Source: an uncultured Actinomycetes bacterium
GTDB lineage: Bacteria; Actinomycetota; Actinomycetes; Nanopelagicales; Nanopelagicaceae
DNA length: 48,299 nucleotides
Reading direction: 5' to 3'
Assembly: GCA_937876245.1 (NCBI GenBank)
Contig: CALEGP010000031.1
Span: 1-48,299 of the forward strand
The notes below the pieces were generated by a model. It searched no databases. It was not told the DNA's origin and saw only the letters and a program-made list of their open reading frames with translations. Positions 25,094 to 35,759 of this stretch are shown piece by piece. Within the stretch, counting starts at the first letter, position 1. Each line of letters opens with the position of its first letter. Position numbers and translations under genes: made by a program.

Positions 25094-26511
25094 CGTATTT
25101 GGCCGGGACGGTACTGCGCTGTCGCAGTATGAGCGGAAGTAATCGCATCGATGCGACTTACAACTCGCTGGGTCTGTCTTTTTGCATCGCCAGTAAATTC
25201 AAGTGGCTGGGCAAGCAGGGCAGTTAGGTCTTCAAGTGTGAGCGGGATTCGAGAATCTTCAGCTATGGCCTGGATCATCAAATTTGGCTTGCCTGATCGA
25301 ATATCAAGCGCCGCTGAAATAGAGTGTTCTTTAATGACTTCGTGCGCTAATTCGCGGCCCACGCCAGCCTTGACTGCGGCCATTAAAATTTTGGTTGTTG
25401 CTAGAAAAGGTAGGTATTTCTCGAGCTCGGCTTTAATTACTTCAGGAAAGATGCCGAATTCCATAAGCACAGTCATGAATGTTTCCATCAAGCCATCAAA
25501 AGCGTAGAACGCGTCGGCAATAGCTACGCGGCGAACAACGCTGCAAGCTACATCTCCTTCATTCCACTGATCGCCAGAAATCTCGCCAACCATGCTGGCA
25601 TATCCGCGAAGTACTACTGCCAAACCGTTCACTCGTTCGCAAGAACGGGTATTCATTTTATGTGGCATCGCAGATGAGCCAACCTGCCCAGCCTTAAAAC
25701 CTTCAGTGACTAGTTCGGCTCCGGCCATCAAGCGAATTGATGTGGCAAAAGAGGAAGGGGCTGCGGCAAGTTGAACCAGAGTGGTCAATACATCAAAATC
25801 AAAAGAGCGTGGATAAATTTGGCCCGTTGAATCAAGAACGTTTTCAAAACCTAAATGCTCGGCAATCTGCGCTTCAAGAGTGGCATGTGATGCTGATGAA
25901 CCGAGAAGATCAACTGAATCTTGCGAAGTTCCGACCGGGCCTTTGATGCCGCGAATTGGATAGCGCGAAATTAAATTTTCCAAGCGGTTGTAGGCAAATA
26001 AAAGTTCTTCGGCGGCCGAGGCAAATCTCTTTCCTAAAGTTGTAATTTGAGCCGGAACATTGTGAGACCTGCCAGCAATCGGTTGATCAATATATTTTGC
26101 AGCAAGACCACCAAGCAGGCCAAGTGTGGCAATCGTGCGCTCTTGAGCAAGTTGCAGACCATCTCTTATTTGAGTTGCTTCAATATTTTCAGTTAGGTCG
26201 CGTGAAGTCATTCCGGCGTGAATCGCTTCATGTCCAGCAAGAGAGTTAAATTCTTCAATGCGAGCTTTTACATCGTGTCGAACCTGTTTTTCCCGAGCAT
26301 CAATTGATGCAAGATCAACTTTAGTTATTACTTTTTCGTAATCGGCAATAACTGAATCTTCAATTTTATGTCCGAGCTTTGTTTGGGCACGCATTACGGC
26401 AATCCATAATTTACGTTCGGCAATTATTTTTGATTCTGGCGCAAAAATTTCGCGCATTCCCGCAGATGCATATCTTTGGGCCAGTAAGCTCACCGGTGAA
26501 TTATCTCCCAT
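25090..26511 (-). CDS. purB: Adenylosuccinate lyase
   Basis: The 473-aa enzyme releases fumarate from SAICAR and from adenylosuccinate, so it serves both IMP and AMP formation. The superfamily signature GSSAMPHKMNTRSCERVNG is intact, HEAIHAGMTSRDLTEN carries the His/Thr/Ser substrate contacts, and PIAGRSHNVPAQ the catalytic His region. It abuts purD (26511 and 26512) and overlaps purC by 4 bases. Confidence 0.96.
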   Translation of the reverse strand: MGDNSPVSLLAQRYASAGMREIFAPESKIIAERKLWIAVMRAQTKLGHKIEDSVIADYEKVITKVDLASIDAREKQVRHDVKARIEEFNSLAGHEAIHAGMTSRDLTENIEATQIRDGLQLAQERTIATLGLLGGLAAKYIDQPIAGRSHNVPAQITTLGKRFASAAEELLFAYNRLENLISRYPIRGIKGPVGTSQDSVDLLGSSASHATLEAQIAEHLGFENVLDSTGQIYPRSFDFDVLTTLVQLAAAPSSFATSIRLMAGAELVTEGFKAGQVGSSAMPHKMNTRSCERVNGLAVVLRGYASMVGEISGDQWNEGDVACSVVRRVAIADAFYAFDGLMETFMTVLMEFGIFPEVIKAELEKYLPFLATTKILMAAVKAGVGRELAHEVIKEHSISAALDIRSGKPNLMIQAIAEDSRIPLTLEDLTALLAQPLEFTGDAKRQTQRVVSRIDAITSAHTATAQYRPGQIR

Positions 26512-29039
<2,528 letters not shown>

Positions 29040-30074
29040 CTAGGCGATTAAGGAAGTGCCGGTTGAGCGAAGATCTTCGCAAGCAAGAACGACACGAGCT
29101 GCGATACCTGCTTCGCCTGCTTTGCCCCATGCGCGTGGGTCGTAAGCTTTTTTATTTCCAACTTCGCCATCAATTTTCAATACGCCGTCATAGTTCTTCA
29201 TGATGTGATCAACAACCGAGCGCGTGAAGGCATATTGTGTATCGGTATCGATATTCATCTTAATTACGCCGTAATCAAGGGCTTCGCGGATCTCTGAAAG
29301 CAGTGAACCTGAGCCGCCGTGGAATACCAAATCCATTGGCTTTGCACCTGCAGCAAGACCATGCTTTGCAACAATTGCATCTTGAAGAGTGCGCAAAATG
29401 GCTGGCTGCAAAACTACATTGCCTGGTTTGTAGACGCCATGGACATTCCCGAAGGTTGCGGCGACCATGTAGCGACCGCGTTCTCCCATTCCTAAAGTTT
29501 CAACTGTCATCAGCGCATCTTCTGGAGTTGAGTACAGCTTTGCATCGTGCTTGGCCTCGATACCATCTTCTTCGCCGCCAACAACTCCAATTTCGATTTC
29601 AAGAATCGTGCGGGCTGCAGCTGATTTCTCTATTAATTCATCTGCGATTGACATGTTCTCTGGCATAGAAACCGCAGAACCGTCCCACATGTGCGAGCTA
29701 AAAAGTGGACCTTTGCCAGACTTGATTCGCTCTGCGCCAATTGCAAGCAGTGGGCGCATGAAGCCATCTAATTTTTCGACTGGGCAGTGATCGGTATGTA
29801 GTGCAATATTTACGTTGTAATTCTTAGCAACGATGTGTGCGTACTCGGCGAGAGCGACTGCGCCGTCAACCATATTCTTAACTGTTGAACCAGAAAGGTA
29901 TTCCGCCCCGCCCCAGGAGATTTGGACTATGCCATCAGATTTTGCTTCAGCAAATCCTCGAATTGCACCAATTAACGTTTGTGATGATGAGACGTTAATC
30001 GCTGGATATGCGAAAGCTTTTGCTTTAGCGCTGTCCAACATTTCGGCATATATTTCCGGGGTTACTATCGGCAT
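29040..30074 (-). CDS. fbaA: Class II fructose-bisphosphate aldolase
   Basis: The 344-aa zinc-dependent aldolase splits fructose-1,6-bisphosphate. Marks: HTDHCPVEKL (catalytic Asp and a zinc His), EIEIGVVGGEEDG, FGNVHGVYKPGN, LVFHGGSGS and KMNIDTDTQYAF. The frame stays open 30 codons upstream. The ATG at 30074 is chosen because GGGAG stands 6 bases before it and the family start (M-PIVTPEIYAEML) follows. It is the first gene of the run to purM, which couples glycolysis and purine synthesis on one likely transcript. Confidence 0.94.
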   Translation of the reverse strand: MPIVTPEIYAEMLDSAKAKAFAYPAINVSSSQTLIGAIRGFAEAKSDGIVQISWGGAEYLSGSTVKNMVDGAVALAEYAHIVAKNYNVNIALHTDHCPVEKLDGFMRPLLAIGAERIKSGKGPLFSSHMWDGSAVSMPENMSIADELIEKSAAARTILEIEIGVVGGEEDGIEAKHDAKLYSTPEDALMTVETLGMGERGRYMVAATFGNVHGVYKPGNVVLQPAILRTLQDAIVAKHGLAAGAKPMDLVFHGGSGSLLSEIREALDYGVIKMNIDTDTQYAFTRSVVDHIMKNYDGVLKIDGEVGNKKAYDPRAWGKAGEAGIAARVVLACEDLRSTGTSLIA

Positions 30075-30164
30075 TTTATTCTCCCAAATCGAGTTGCTCG
30101 TGAGGTAAATCTCTGGCCGGGCACTTCGATGGGCTTCGGTGAGGCTTACGGCATATCCCACCAC

Positions 30165-30493
30165 ATTTAGGGGCAGATTGGAAAACCACGCGCTTATCGG
30201 CGCCTATTACCTCATTCCGAGGAAGCTCAGAAAGTGCTCCAGCCCGATAGTTCCGAGATTGCTATGAAGGACCATCTTCCCCACCCGGCCGATAGCTTTG
30301 ATTGCAACGGTTATGGCGTGGAGATTTGTTATTGCGGAGATGAAAAACCCCATTTATTGCTCCTTTTTATTTCTCTAGCTTGAATTTGATTACTTGCGAA
30401 AGATAGAGAGATTGCTCTTGCTAAATCTGGCATGGAGAAAAAATTTTGGACAAAGTTATGGTGGGGAAAACTCTTGACTGGTAACCTGCAAAC
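30165..30493. other. Intergenic region between fbaA and acs with one doubtful small ORF
   Basis: Both neighbouring genes start from this gap, so promoters are expected. A frame opens at 30171, and an ATG at 30264 would give 39 aa ending at 30383 (MKDHLPHPADSFDCNGYG, then VEICYCGDEKPHLLLL). It has two close Cys residues and a hydrophobic end but no convincing ribosome site, so I do not call it a gene. No RNA structure or repeat was recognised. Confidence 0.4.
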
Positions 30494-32446
30494 ATGAGCA
30501 CACTTGAAAATTTGGGAAGCGAGAATCGCAAATTCCCGCCATCTGCTGAATTTGCTGCCCAAGCAAATGCCAAACCAGAAATTTACGCAAGAGCAGAATC
30601 AGATCCATTAAAATTTTGGGAAGATGCAGCAAGCGCATTGCATTGGGAGAAAAAGTGGGATCAAGTTTTGGATTGGCAAATTCCTTTTGCTAAGTGGTTT
30701 GTGGGCGGAAAATTAAATGCTTGCTATAACGCAGTTGATCGTCATGTGCTTGAAGGTCGCGGCGAGCGAGTTGCTTTTTATTTTGAAGGCGAACCAGGGG
30801 ATACCCGAACAATTACTTACGCCGATCTACTCCGCGAGGTTTCTAAAACTGCCAATGCTCTGCTTGAGTTAGGGATTTGTGCAACTGACCGTGTTGCAAT
30901 TTATATGCCAATGATTCCAGAAGCTGTGATTGCAATGTTGGCATGTGCTCGAATTGGCGCCGTGCACTCTGTTGTCTTTGGTGGATTTTCCGCAGACTCA
31001 CTTACTTCCCGCATCAATGACGCTGAAGCGAAATTAGTAATCACCGCAGATGGCGGCTTTAGAAAAGGCGCCGCTTTTGGTTTGAAGTCAGCCGTCGATG
31101 AAGCTGTGCTTGCCACGCCCTCGGTGAAAAACGTATTGGTAGTTAAACGCACTGGCCAGGAAGTAAAAATGCACTCGGGTCGCGACATCTGGTGGCATGA
31201 CGCAATTGATCACCAATCTGATACTCATGTTGCTGAGTCTTTTGATAGCGAACATGGTTTGTTTATTCTTTATACCTCTGGAACTACCGCGAAACCAAAA
31301 GGAATTTTTCATACTACGGGCGGATATTTAACACAGGCTGCTTATACTCATAAAATGGTTTTTGATTTAAAACCTGAGAGCGATGTCTATTGGTGTACCG
31401 CTGATGTTGGTTGGATAACTGGCCATTCTTATGTTGTTTATGGGCCGCTAATAAATGGGGCTACCCAAGTTATTTACGAGGGAACACCTGACACACCAAG
31501 CAAAGCGCGCATTTTTCAAATTATCGAAAAATATAAAGTTTCGATTCTCTATACCGCGCCAACACTTATTCGTACCTGGATGAAATGTGGCGATGAATTT
31601 CCAAATGGTTCAGATTTAACCTCGCTCCGTCTTTTGGGTTCAGTTGGAGAACCGATTAATCCAGAGGCATGGATGTGGTACCGAGAAGTTATTGGCGGCA
31701 ATCGTTGTCCAATAGTTGATACCTGGTGGCAGACTGAAACCGGTGCCATCATGATTTCACCACTTCCTGGAATCACCGCTACTAAACCTGGTTCAGCTAT
31801 GGGAGCGCTTCCGGGGATTAGTGCAAAAGTTATAGATGAAAATCAGAAAGAGGTTGGCAACGGTGGCGGTGGTTATCTTGCGCTTACTGAGCCATGGCCA
31901 GCAATGCTTCGAGGAATTTGGGGTGAGCCAGAGCGCTATGAGCAAACTTATTGGTCTCGCTTCCCTGGTAAATATTTTGCTGGAGATGGAGCCAAGTTAG
32001 ATGACGATGGTGCTATTTGGTTGTTAGGTCGCGTTGATGATGTCATGAACATTTCAGGCCATCGAATTTCGACAACAGAGGTCGAGTCCGCTCTAGTTTC
32101 CCATGAAGTTGTCGCTGAAGCGGCCGTAGTTGGGGCTAAAGATGAGATGACTGGGCAGGGAATTGTTGCCTTTGTTATTTTGCGAACCGGCATCGAGCAT
32201 TTAAATGGTAAGGAACTAGTTAAACAATTATGTGCTCATGTGGCAAAAGAAATTGGTCCAATTGCCAAGCCACGCCAAATAGTTGTTGTTAATGAGCTAC
32301 CAAAAACTCGAAGTGGAAAAATCATGCGTCGCTTACTGCAAGATGTTGCAGAAGATCGCGCTGTTGGTGATTCCACAACACTTGCAGACCCAAATGTTAT
32401 GAAGTTAATTCAATCCGGACTTGCTTCTGGAAAAAGTGAAGATTAA
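30494..32446 (+). CDS. acs: Acetyl-CoA synthetase (AMP-forming)
   Basis: The 650-aa enzyme activates acetate to acetyl-CoA through acetyl-AMP. Marks: phosphate loop YTSGTTAKPKGIFHTTGGYL, ADVGWITGHSYVVYGPL, VDTWWQTETGAIMISPL, GRVDDVMNISGHRISTTEVE and near the C-terminus LPKTRSGKIMRRLL with the lysine that is acetylated in Acs proteins. No Shine-Dalgarno is visible before the ATG. TAACCT lies six bases upstream, so a leaderless mRNA is possible. Its stop overlaps the end of the convergent Cys microprotein gene by four bases. An acs gene also marks one end of the comparable mycobacterial block. Confidence 0.96.
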   Translation: MSTLENLGSENRKFPPSAEFAAQANAKPEIYARAESDPLKFWEDAASALHWEKKWDQVLDWQIPFAKWFVGGKLNACYNAVDRHVLEGRGERVAFYFEGEPGDTRTITYADLLREVSKTANALLELGICATDRVAIYMPMIPEAVIAMLACARIGAVHSVVFGGFSADSLTSRINDAEAKLVITADGGFRKGAAFGLKSAVDEAVLATPSVKNVLVVKRTGQEVKMHSGRDIWWHDAIDHQSDTHVAESFDSEHGLFILYTSGTTAKPKGIFHTTGGYLTQAAYTHKMVFDLKPESDVYWCTADVGWITGHSYVVYGPLINGATQVIYEGTPDTPSKARIFQIIEKYKVSILYTAPTLIRTWMKCGDEFPNGSDLTSLRLLGSVGEPINPEAWMWYREVIGGNRCPIVDTWWQTETGAIMISPLPGITATKPGSAMGALPGISAKVIDENQKEVGNGGGGYLALTEPWPAMLRGIWGEPERYEQTYWSRFPGKYFAGDGAKLDDDGAIWLLGRVDDVMNISGHRISTTEVESALVSHEVVAEAAVVGAKDEMTGQGIVAFVILRTGIEHLNGKELVKQLCAHVAKEIGPIAKPRQIVVVNELPKTRSGKIMRRLLQDVAEDRAVGDSTTLADPNVMKLIQSGLASGKSED

Positions 32447-32619
32447 TTCTTCCCAAATAATCTGCTAAATAGTCCGGGGCCTCTTGGCTTAACAGGGTCA
32501 TTTTGATGACCTTGGCAACGCTGAGATTTTGGAACACCATTTAGCGCTATCTCAATATGATTTCCGCATCCACTCCAAGTTGGCTTGCTGCATTTGCGAC
32601 ATGTTGTTCTGCTACACAT
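32443..32619 (-). CDS. Cys-rich microprotein, 58 aa (family member B)
   Basis: The protein begins MCSRTTCRKCSKPTWSGCGN, matching the 37-aa protein at 7548-7661 residue by residue in its Cys2, Cys7-x2-Cys10, Cys18-x2-His21 and Cys35 positions. It adds a 20-residue basic tail ending FSRLFGKN. A small zinc or thiol knuckle is likely. It is the last gene of the minus-strand run from the CstR-like regulator (34968), 36 bases after the polysulfide-reductase gene, and its stop overlaps the acs stop. Being beside sulfur-handling genes, it may carry or sense sulfane sulfur or metal; this is inference. Confidence 0.72.
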   Translation of the reverse strand: MCSRTTCRKCSKPTWSGCGNHIEIALNGVPKSQRCQGHQNDPVKPRGPGLFSRLFGKN

Positions 32620-32655
32620 TTTTCTCTTCCTTTTCCTTTTTGAATTAAGTTAGGT

Positions 32656-34287
32656 CTAAGTAGTTACAAGTTGAGTTAAGACTGCTGGGGAATTAACCCA
32701 TGTGTGATATCCACCGTCAAGATTTTTTGCCTCGACTCCAAGTTCATTCAATAACAGGGTCGCGGTGTGGCCACGTTGTCCGGCATAGCAAAATACAAGG
32801 ACATCGTGAGTTGGAATTTCAGAAACTCTCTCACGCAGTTCATCAACCGGAATGTTAATTGCACCCGGAATTGCACCGGCTGCGAATTCAGACTTTGAAC
32901 GGACATCTAATAAATTGTGGCCGCCGACTTCACTCCATTGCAAAGTTTCGATCAACCCAGAAATCTGATTTTCTGCAACGTACCCCAGCATATTTACCGC
33001 GTCCTTGGCTGAACCAAATGGCGGAGCATATGCCAATTCCAGATCAGCGAGCTCTGGTGCGCTTATTCCGCCACGTATAGCGGTGGCAATAACATCGATC
33101 CGCTTATCAACACCTTCATAGCCAACGCCCTGAGCTCCGTAAATTTCTCCAGATTTTGCATCGAAAATTAATTTCAGAGACATCTGTTCTGCTCCCGGGT
33201 AATAGCCGGCATGTGAACTTGGGTGGGTATGAATTATTTTATAATCCCGGCTTGTTGCTGCAAGTCGTTTTTCATTCCATCCTGTTGTAGCAATAGTTAA
33301 TTCAAATACTTTAACGATTGCAGTTCCAATTGTTGGGACAACTCGAACATCACGACCAAGAATGTGATCAGCGACAACGCGCCCATGGCGATTGGCCAGA
33401 TTTGCTAATGGAACCAAGGTGGAAGTGCCGTCGAGGGCATCCTTCTTCTGGGCAGCATCACCAATTGCATAAATATCAGGATCGGTTGTCTGATTAAATT
33501 CATTGACATCGATTCCGCCGCGTTCACCAATTACCAATCCTGCACTCTTGGCTAGGTCGACATCAGGGCGAACTCCAATTGCCATAATAACGAGATCAGC
33601 ATCAATCTGACGACCATCGATTAGTTCAACAGATTTCTCACCAATTGCGACAACAGATTTATCTAAAATGAGGTCCACGCCATTCCGCGCTAATTCGCTG
33701 TGAACGAAGAAAGCCATCTCTGGATCGAGCGCTGCTAGAACTTGTGGTGCTGCTTCAACAATCGAAGTTGCAATGCCTCGGTGGATCAGATTCTCGGCAA
33801 TTTCTACGCCAATGAATCCGCCGCCAATAACCACTGCGCTTTTTGGCTTATCTGTTACAGCAAGTGTGATGCGCTCGACATCTTCGACCGTACGTAGAGT
33901 CATTGCCCGCTCTGATCCCGGAATATTTGGCCGAATAGGCGAAGCCCCTGGGCTTAAAATAAGTTTGTCATAATTTATTGCGTACTCTTCTTGAGTCACA
34001 AGATTGCGAACTAAAACAGTTTTAGTGGCTCGGTTTATCGATAAAGCTTCATTGGCTACCCGCACATCCAGTCGGAAGCGAATATGAAGGCTTTCTGGCG
34101 TCTGTAGAAGTAGTGAGTCTTCTTTCTCGATAATTCCGCCGACGTAATATGGTAGTCCGCAATTTGCATACGAAACGTAACCGCTTTTTTCTAGAACAAT
34201 TATTTCGGCACTCGCATCTAGTCTACGTAGTCTGGTTGCGGCAGACATACCGCCCGCAACTCCGCCAACAATTACTATTTTTTTCAT
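32656..34287 (-). CDS. CoA-disulfide / polysulfide reductase with C-terminal rhodanese domain
   Basis: The 543-aa flavoprotein begins IVIVGGVAGGMSAATRLRR (FAD). It carries the single redox Cys43 in SYANCGLPYYVGG, typical of CoA-disulfide reductases and NADH-dependent persulfide reductases. A second nucleotide motif is AVVIGGGFIGVEIAENL and the FAD end IYAIGDAAQKKD. Residues about 440-543 form a rhodanese domain with Cys500 in FCYAGQRGH. The fusion matches CDR-RHD/Npsr enzymes that reduce CoA persulfide or polysulfide. It follows the rhodanese lipoprotein gene by one base, in the CstR-controlled operon. The natural substrate is not certain. Confidence 0.9.
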   Translation of the reverse strand: MKKIVIVGGVAGGMSAATRLRRLDASAEIIVLEKSGYVSYANCGLPYYVGGIIEKEDSLLLQTPESLHIRFRLDVRVANEALSINRATKTVLVRNLVTQEEYAINYDKLILSPGASPIRPNIPGSERAMTLRTVEDVERITLAVTDKPKSAVVIGGGFIGVEIAENLIHRGIATSIVEAAPQVLAALDPEMAFFVHSELARNGVDLILDKSVVAIGEKSVELIDGRQIDADLVIMAIGVRPDVDLAKSAGLVIGERGGIDVNEFNQTTDPDIYAIGDAAQKKDALDGTSTLVPLANLANRHGRVVADHILGRDVRVVPTIGTAIVKVFELTIATTGWNEKRLAATSRDYKIIHTHPSSHAGYYPGAEQMSLKLIFDAKSGEIYGAQGVGYEGVDKRIDVIATAIRGGISAPELADLELAYAPPFGSAKDAVNMLGYVAENQISGLIETLQWSEVGGHNLLDVRSKSEFAAGAIPGAINIPVDELRERVSEIPTHDVLVFCYAGQRGHTATLLLNELGVEAKNLDGGYHTWVNSPAVLTQLVTT

Positions 34288-34288
34288 T

Positions 34289-34678
34289 TTAATTCAGCAC
34301 GACCGGTTGGCCAGCCGCAGTCCAGCCTGCGATTCCACCATTCAAATTAAATAATGAAGTGAAGCCTAATTTCGACATTTCGGAAGTAGCAATTCCAGAT
34401 CTACGCCCACTCTGGCAATAGACCGCATATGTTTTCGTTTTGTTGAGTTTGGACACATCAGATGTGAATTGCATGCCTTCAATATCAATATTGATTGAAT
34501 TAGCTAAATGACCAGCAGCATATTCTCCCGGTGTGCGAACATCAAGAACAATTGTTGAAGCACTGGTCGCGGTCGTCGCAAAATCAGCGACCCCTTGATT
34601 GGTAACAGAACCTCCGGAAGAGCCACAGCTGGTCAGGAGGATCGCAGAAAGTCCGAAAATAGCAAATATTTTTCTCAT
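34289..34678 (-). CDS. Rhodanese-domain lipoprotein
   Basis: The 129-aa protein has a lipoprotein signal (hydrophobic stretch, lipobox LLTSC with Cys18) and one rhodanese domain. LDVRTPGEYAAGHLANSINI is the CH2A-like opening and YCQSGRRSG holds the active Cys88. It would sit on the outside of the membrane and pass sulfane sulfur there. It is encoded two bases after the CstR-like gene and one base before the polysulfide reductase gene, so all three are one operon. The active loop CQSGRR favours sulfur transfer rather than phosphatase activity. Confidence 0.9.
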   Translation of the reverse strand: MRKIFAIFGLSAILLTSCGSSGGSVTNQGVADFATTATSASTIVLDVRTPGEYAAGHLANSINIDIEGMQFTSDVSKLNKTKTYAVYCQSGRRSGIATSEMSKLGFTSLFNLNGGIAGWTAAGQPVVLN

Positions 34679-34680
34679 TA

Positions 34681-34968
34681 TTAAGCCAAACTTAAGAATA
34701 GTTTTTGAAGTTTTTCACTTACGGCATCTGAGTTGGATTTTCCTTCAACGATGCACTCTTTGAGGCTTGCTGAAATAAGAGTGAATGCTGCGGTATTAAT
34801 CGCCTTGCTTACAGCAGACATTTGGATAACAATCTCATCGCAACTGCGCCCTTCATCAAGCATTCGAGCAACTGCACCAAGTTGTCCCTGAGCGCGTTTA
34901 ACGCGCTTAGAAATTGCATCTACCTGCTCTTGGTCAGATAGGACATGTCCTGCGCTTTTCACAGCCAT
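34681..34968 (-). CDS. cstR: CsoR-family repressor, CstR-like (persulfide-sensing type)
   Basis: The 95-aa all-helical protein has the CsoR-family core KRVKRAQGQLGAVARMLDEG, then Cys43 and Cys72, 29 residues apart as in CsoR and CstR. Copper-binding CsoR also needs a His four residues before the second Cys. Here that position is Ser68 (SASLKEC), so copper binding is unlikely and the persulfide-sensing CstR group fits best. The context agrees: rhodanese, polysulfide reductase and sulfide:quinone reductase genes. Its own promoter overlaps the perfect palindrome at 35005-35020, so it is probably autoregulated. Confidence 0.85.
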   Translation of the reverse strand: MAVKSAGHVLSDQEQVDAISKRVKRAQGQLGAVARMLDEGRSCDEIVIQMSAVSKAINTAAFTLISASLKECIVEGKSNSDAVSEKLQKLFLSLA

Positions 34969-35004
34969 TTAGAGCCTCCACTCACTATTTGGGTGGACTT
35001 TAGC

Positions 35005-35020
35005 ATACCCCTAGGGGTAT
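35005..35020. promoter_or_regulatory. CstR-type operator between cstR and the DUF2202 gene
   Basis: ATACCCCTAGGGGTAT is a perfect 16-base palindrome. It lies between divergent promoters: minus-strand TTGACT and TAAAGT 18 bases apart toward cstR, and plus-strand TGGACT and TATAGT 18 bases apart toward the DUF2202 gene. In both directions the operator fills the spacer or -10 area. This is the classic CsoR/CstR site form, and a related site is at 7705-7724. Confidence 0.82.
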
Positions 35021-35030
35021 AGTCAAGTCT

Positions 35031-35045
35031 GCTAGATCATCTAGC
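35031..35045. promoter_or_regulatory. Second palindrome in the DUF2202 leader
   Basis: GCTAGATCATCTAGC is a perfect 7+1+7 inverted repeat, 11 bases beyond the CstR-type site and 24 bases before the DUF2202 ATG. It differs from the CstR site in sequence. It could be an operator for another regulator or a short RNA hairpin in the leader; I cannot tell which. Confidence 0.45.
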
Positions 35046-35068
35046 GAGCGTCGTTATTCGGAGTAAAA

Positions 35069-35569
35069 ATGAGAAAGAAATTAGTAGCCACTGGAATCGT
35101 TCTGGCCCTAGCGATAGGCCCAATCGTCCAAGTTTCAGCAGCAACACTTCCTGCTGCAACCAAGGCTTCACTGAGATTTATGGTCGAGGAAGAGAAGTTG
35201 GCTCGGGATGTCTATACAACCCTTTATGCAAAAACTGGGTTAAACCAATTTAAGAATATATCTAAAGCAGAACAGACCCATATGGATTTAGTGCGCGGGC
35301 TACTAAAGACTTACGGAATTAAAGATCCAACCATTGGCAAAGCTGTTGGAAAGTTCAATAATGCTTCGCTGACTGCCCTATATAAGAAGTTAATTGCAGA
35401 TGGCAGCGTTTCACTTGTTGCAGCTCTCAATGCAGGAATTGCTGTTGAGAAGAAGGACATTGCCGACATCGACAAGATTCTAAAGATTAAACAGCCAGAT
35501 GATGTTAAGTATGTTTTAGATCGCTTACTCGCTGGTTCTTATAATCACTTAGCAGCTTTCACTCGTTAA
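35069..35569 (+). CDS. Secreted DUF2202 (ferritin-like) protein
   Basis: The 166-aa protein starts with a signal peptide (cleavage near residue 24, VQVSA). The rest is a DUF2202 four-helix domain: FMVEEEKLARDVYTTLY with Glu40-42, KAEQTHMDLV with Glu68 and His71, AVEKKDIADIDK with Glu127 and Asp130, and GSYNHLAAFTR with His160. These acids and histidines sit where ferritin-like proteins hold two metal ions. It would act outside the membrane. It diverges from cstR across the shared operator, so it is probably expressed under sulfide or persulfide stress. Its reaction is not known. GGAG precedes the ATG. Confidence 0.85.
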   Translation: MRKKLVATGIVLALAIGPIVQVSAATLPAATKASLRFMVEEEKLARDVYTTLYAKTGLNQFKNISKAEQTHMDLVRGLLKTYGIKDPTIGKAVGKFNNASLTALYKKLIADGSVSLVAALNAGIAVEKKDIADIDKILKIKQPDDVKYVLDRLLAGSYNHLAAFTR

Positions 35570-35585
35570 TTAATTGAAACAGTTT

Positions 35586-35621
35586 GAAAAAGTCGCTACT
35601 AAAATTAGTGGTGACCTTTTC
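35586..35621. terminator. Bidirectional hairpin terminator after the DUF2202 gene
   Basis: GTCGCTACT (35592-35600) pairs with AGTGGTGAC (35607-35615), including two G-U pairs. Five A's precede it and CCTTTT follows, so it can end transcripts from the DUF2202 gene (plus) and from the SQR gene (minus). No gene is visible between it and 35759. Confidence 0.65.
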
Positions 35622-35759
35622 TTATCATTCTTACCATTTTCAAATTTATGGCTACAAAACGCCAAAATTGTAAAAAGAGATTCTTGCGAAAACGTAGAGT
35701 CCTCGAAGTTGGCAGAGGTGCGTGCTTAATGCTTTCAGTTTCGTTATCCATGCTTTTCC

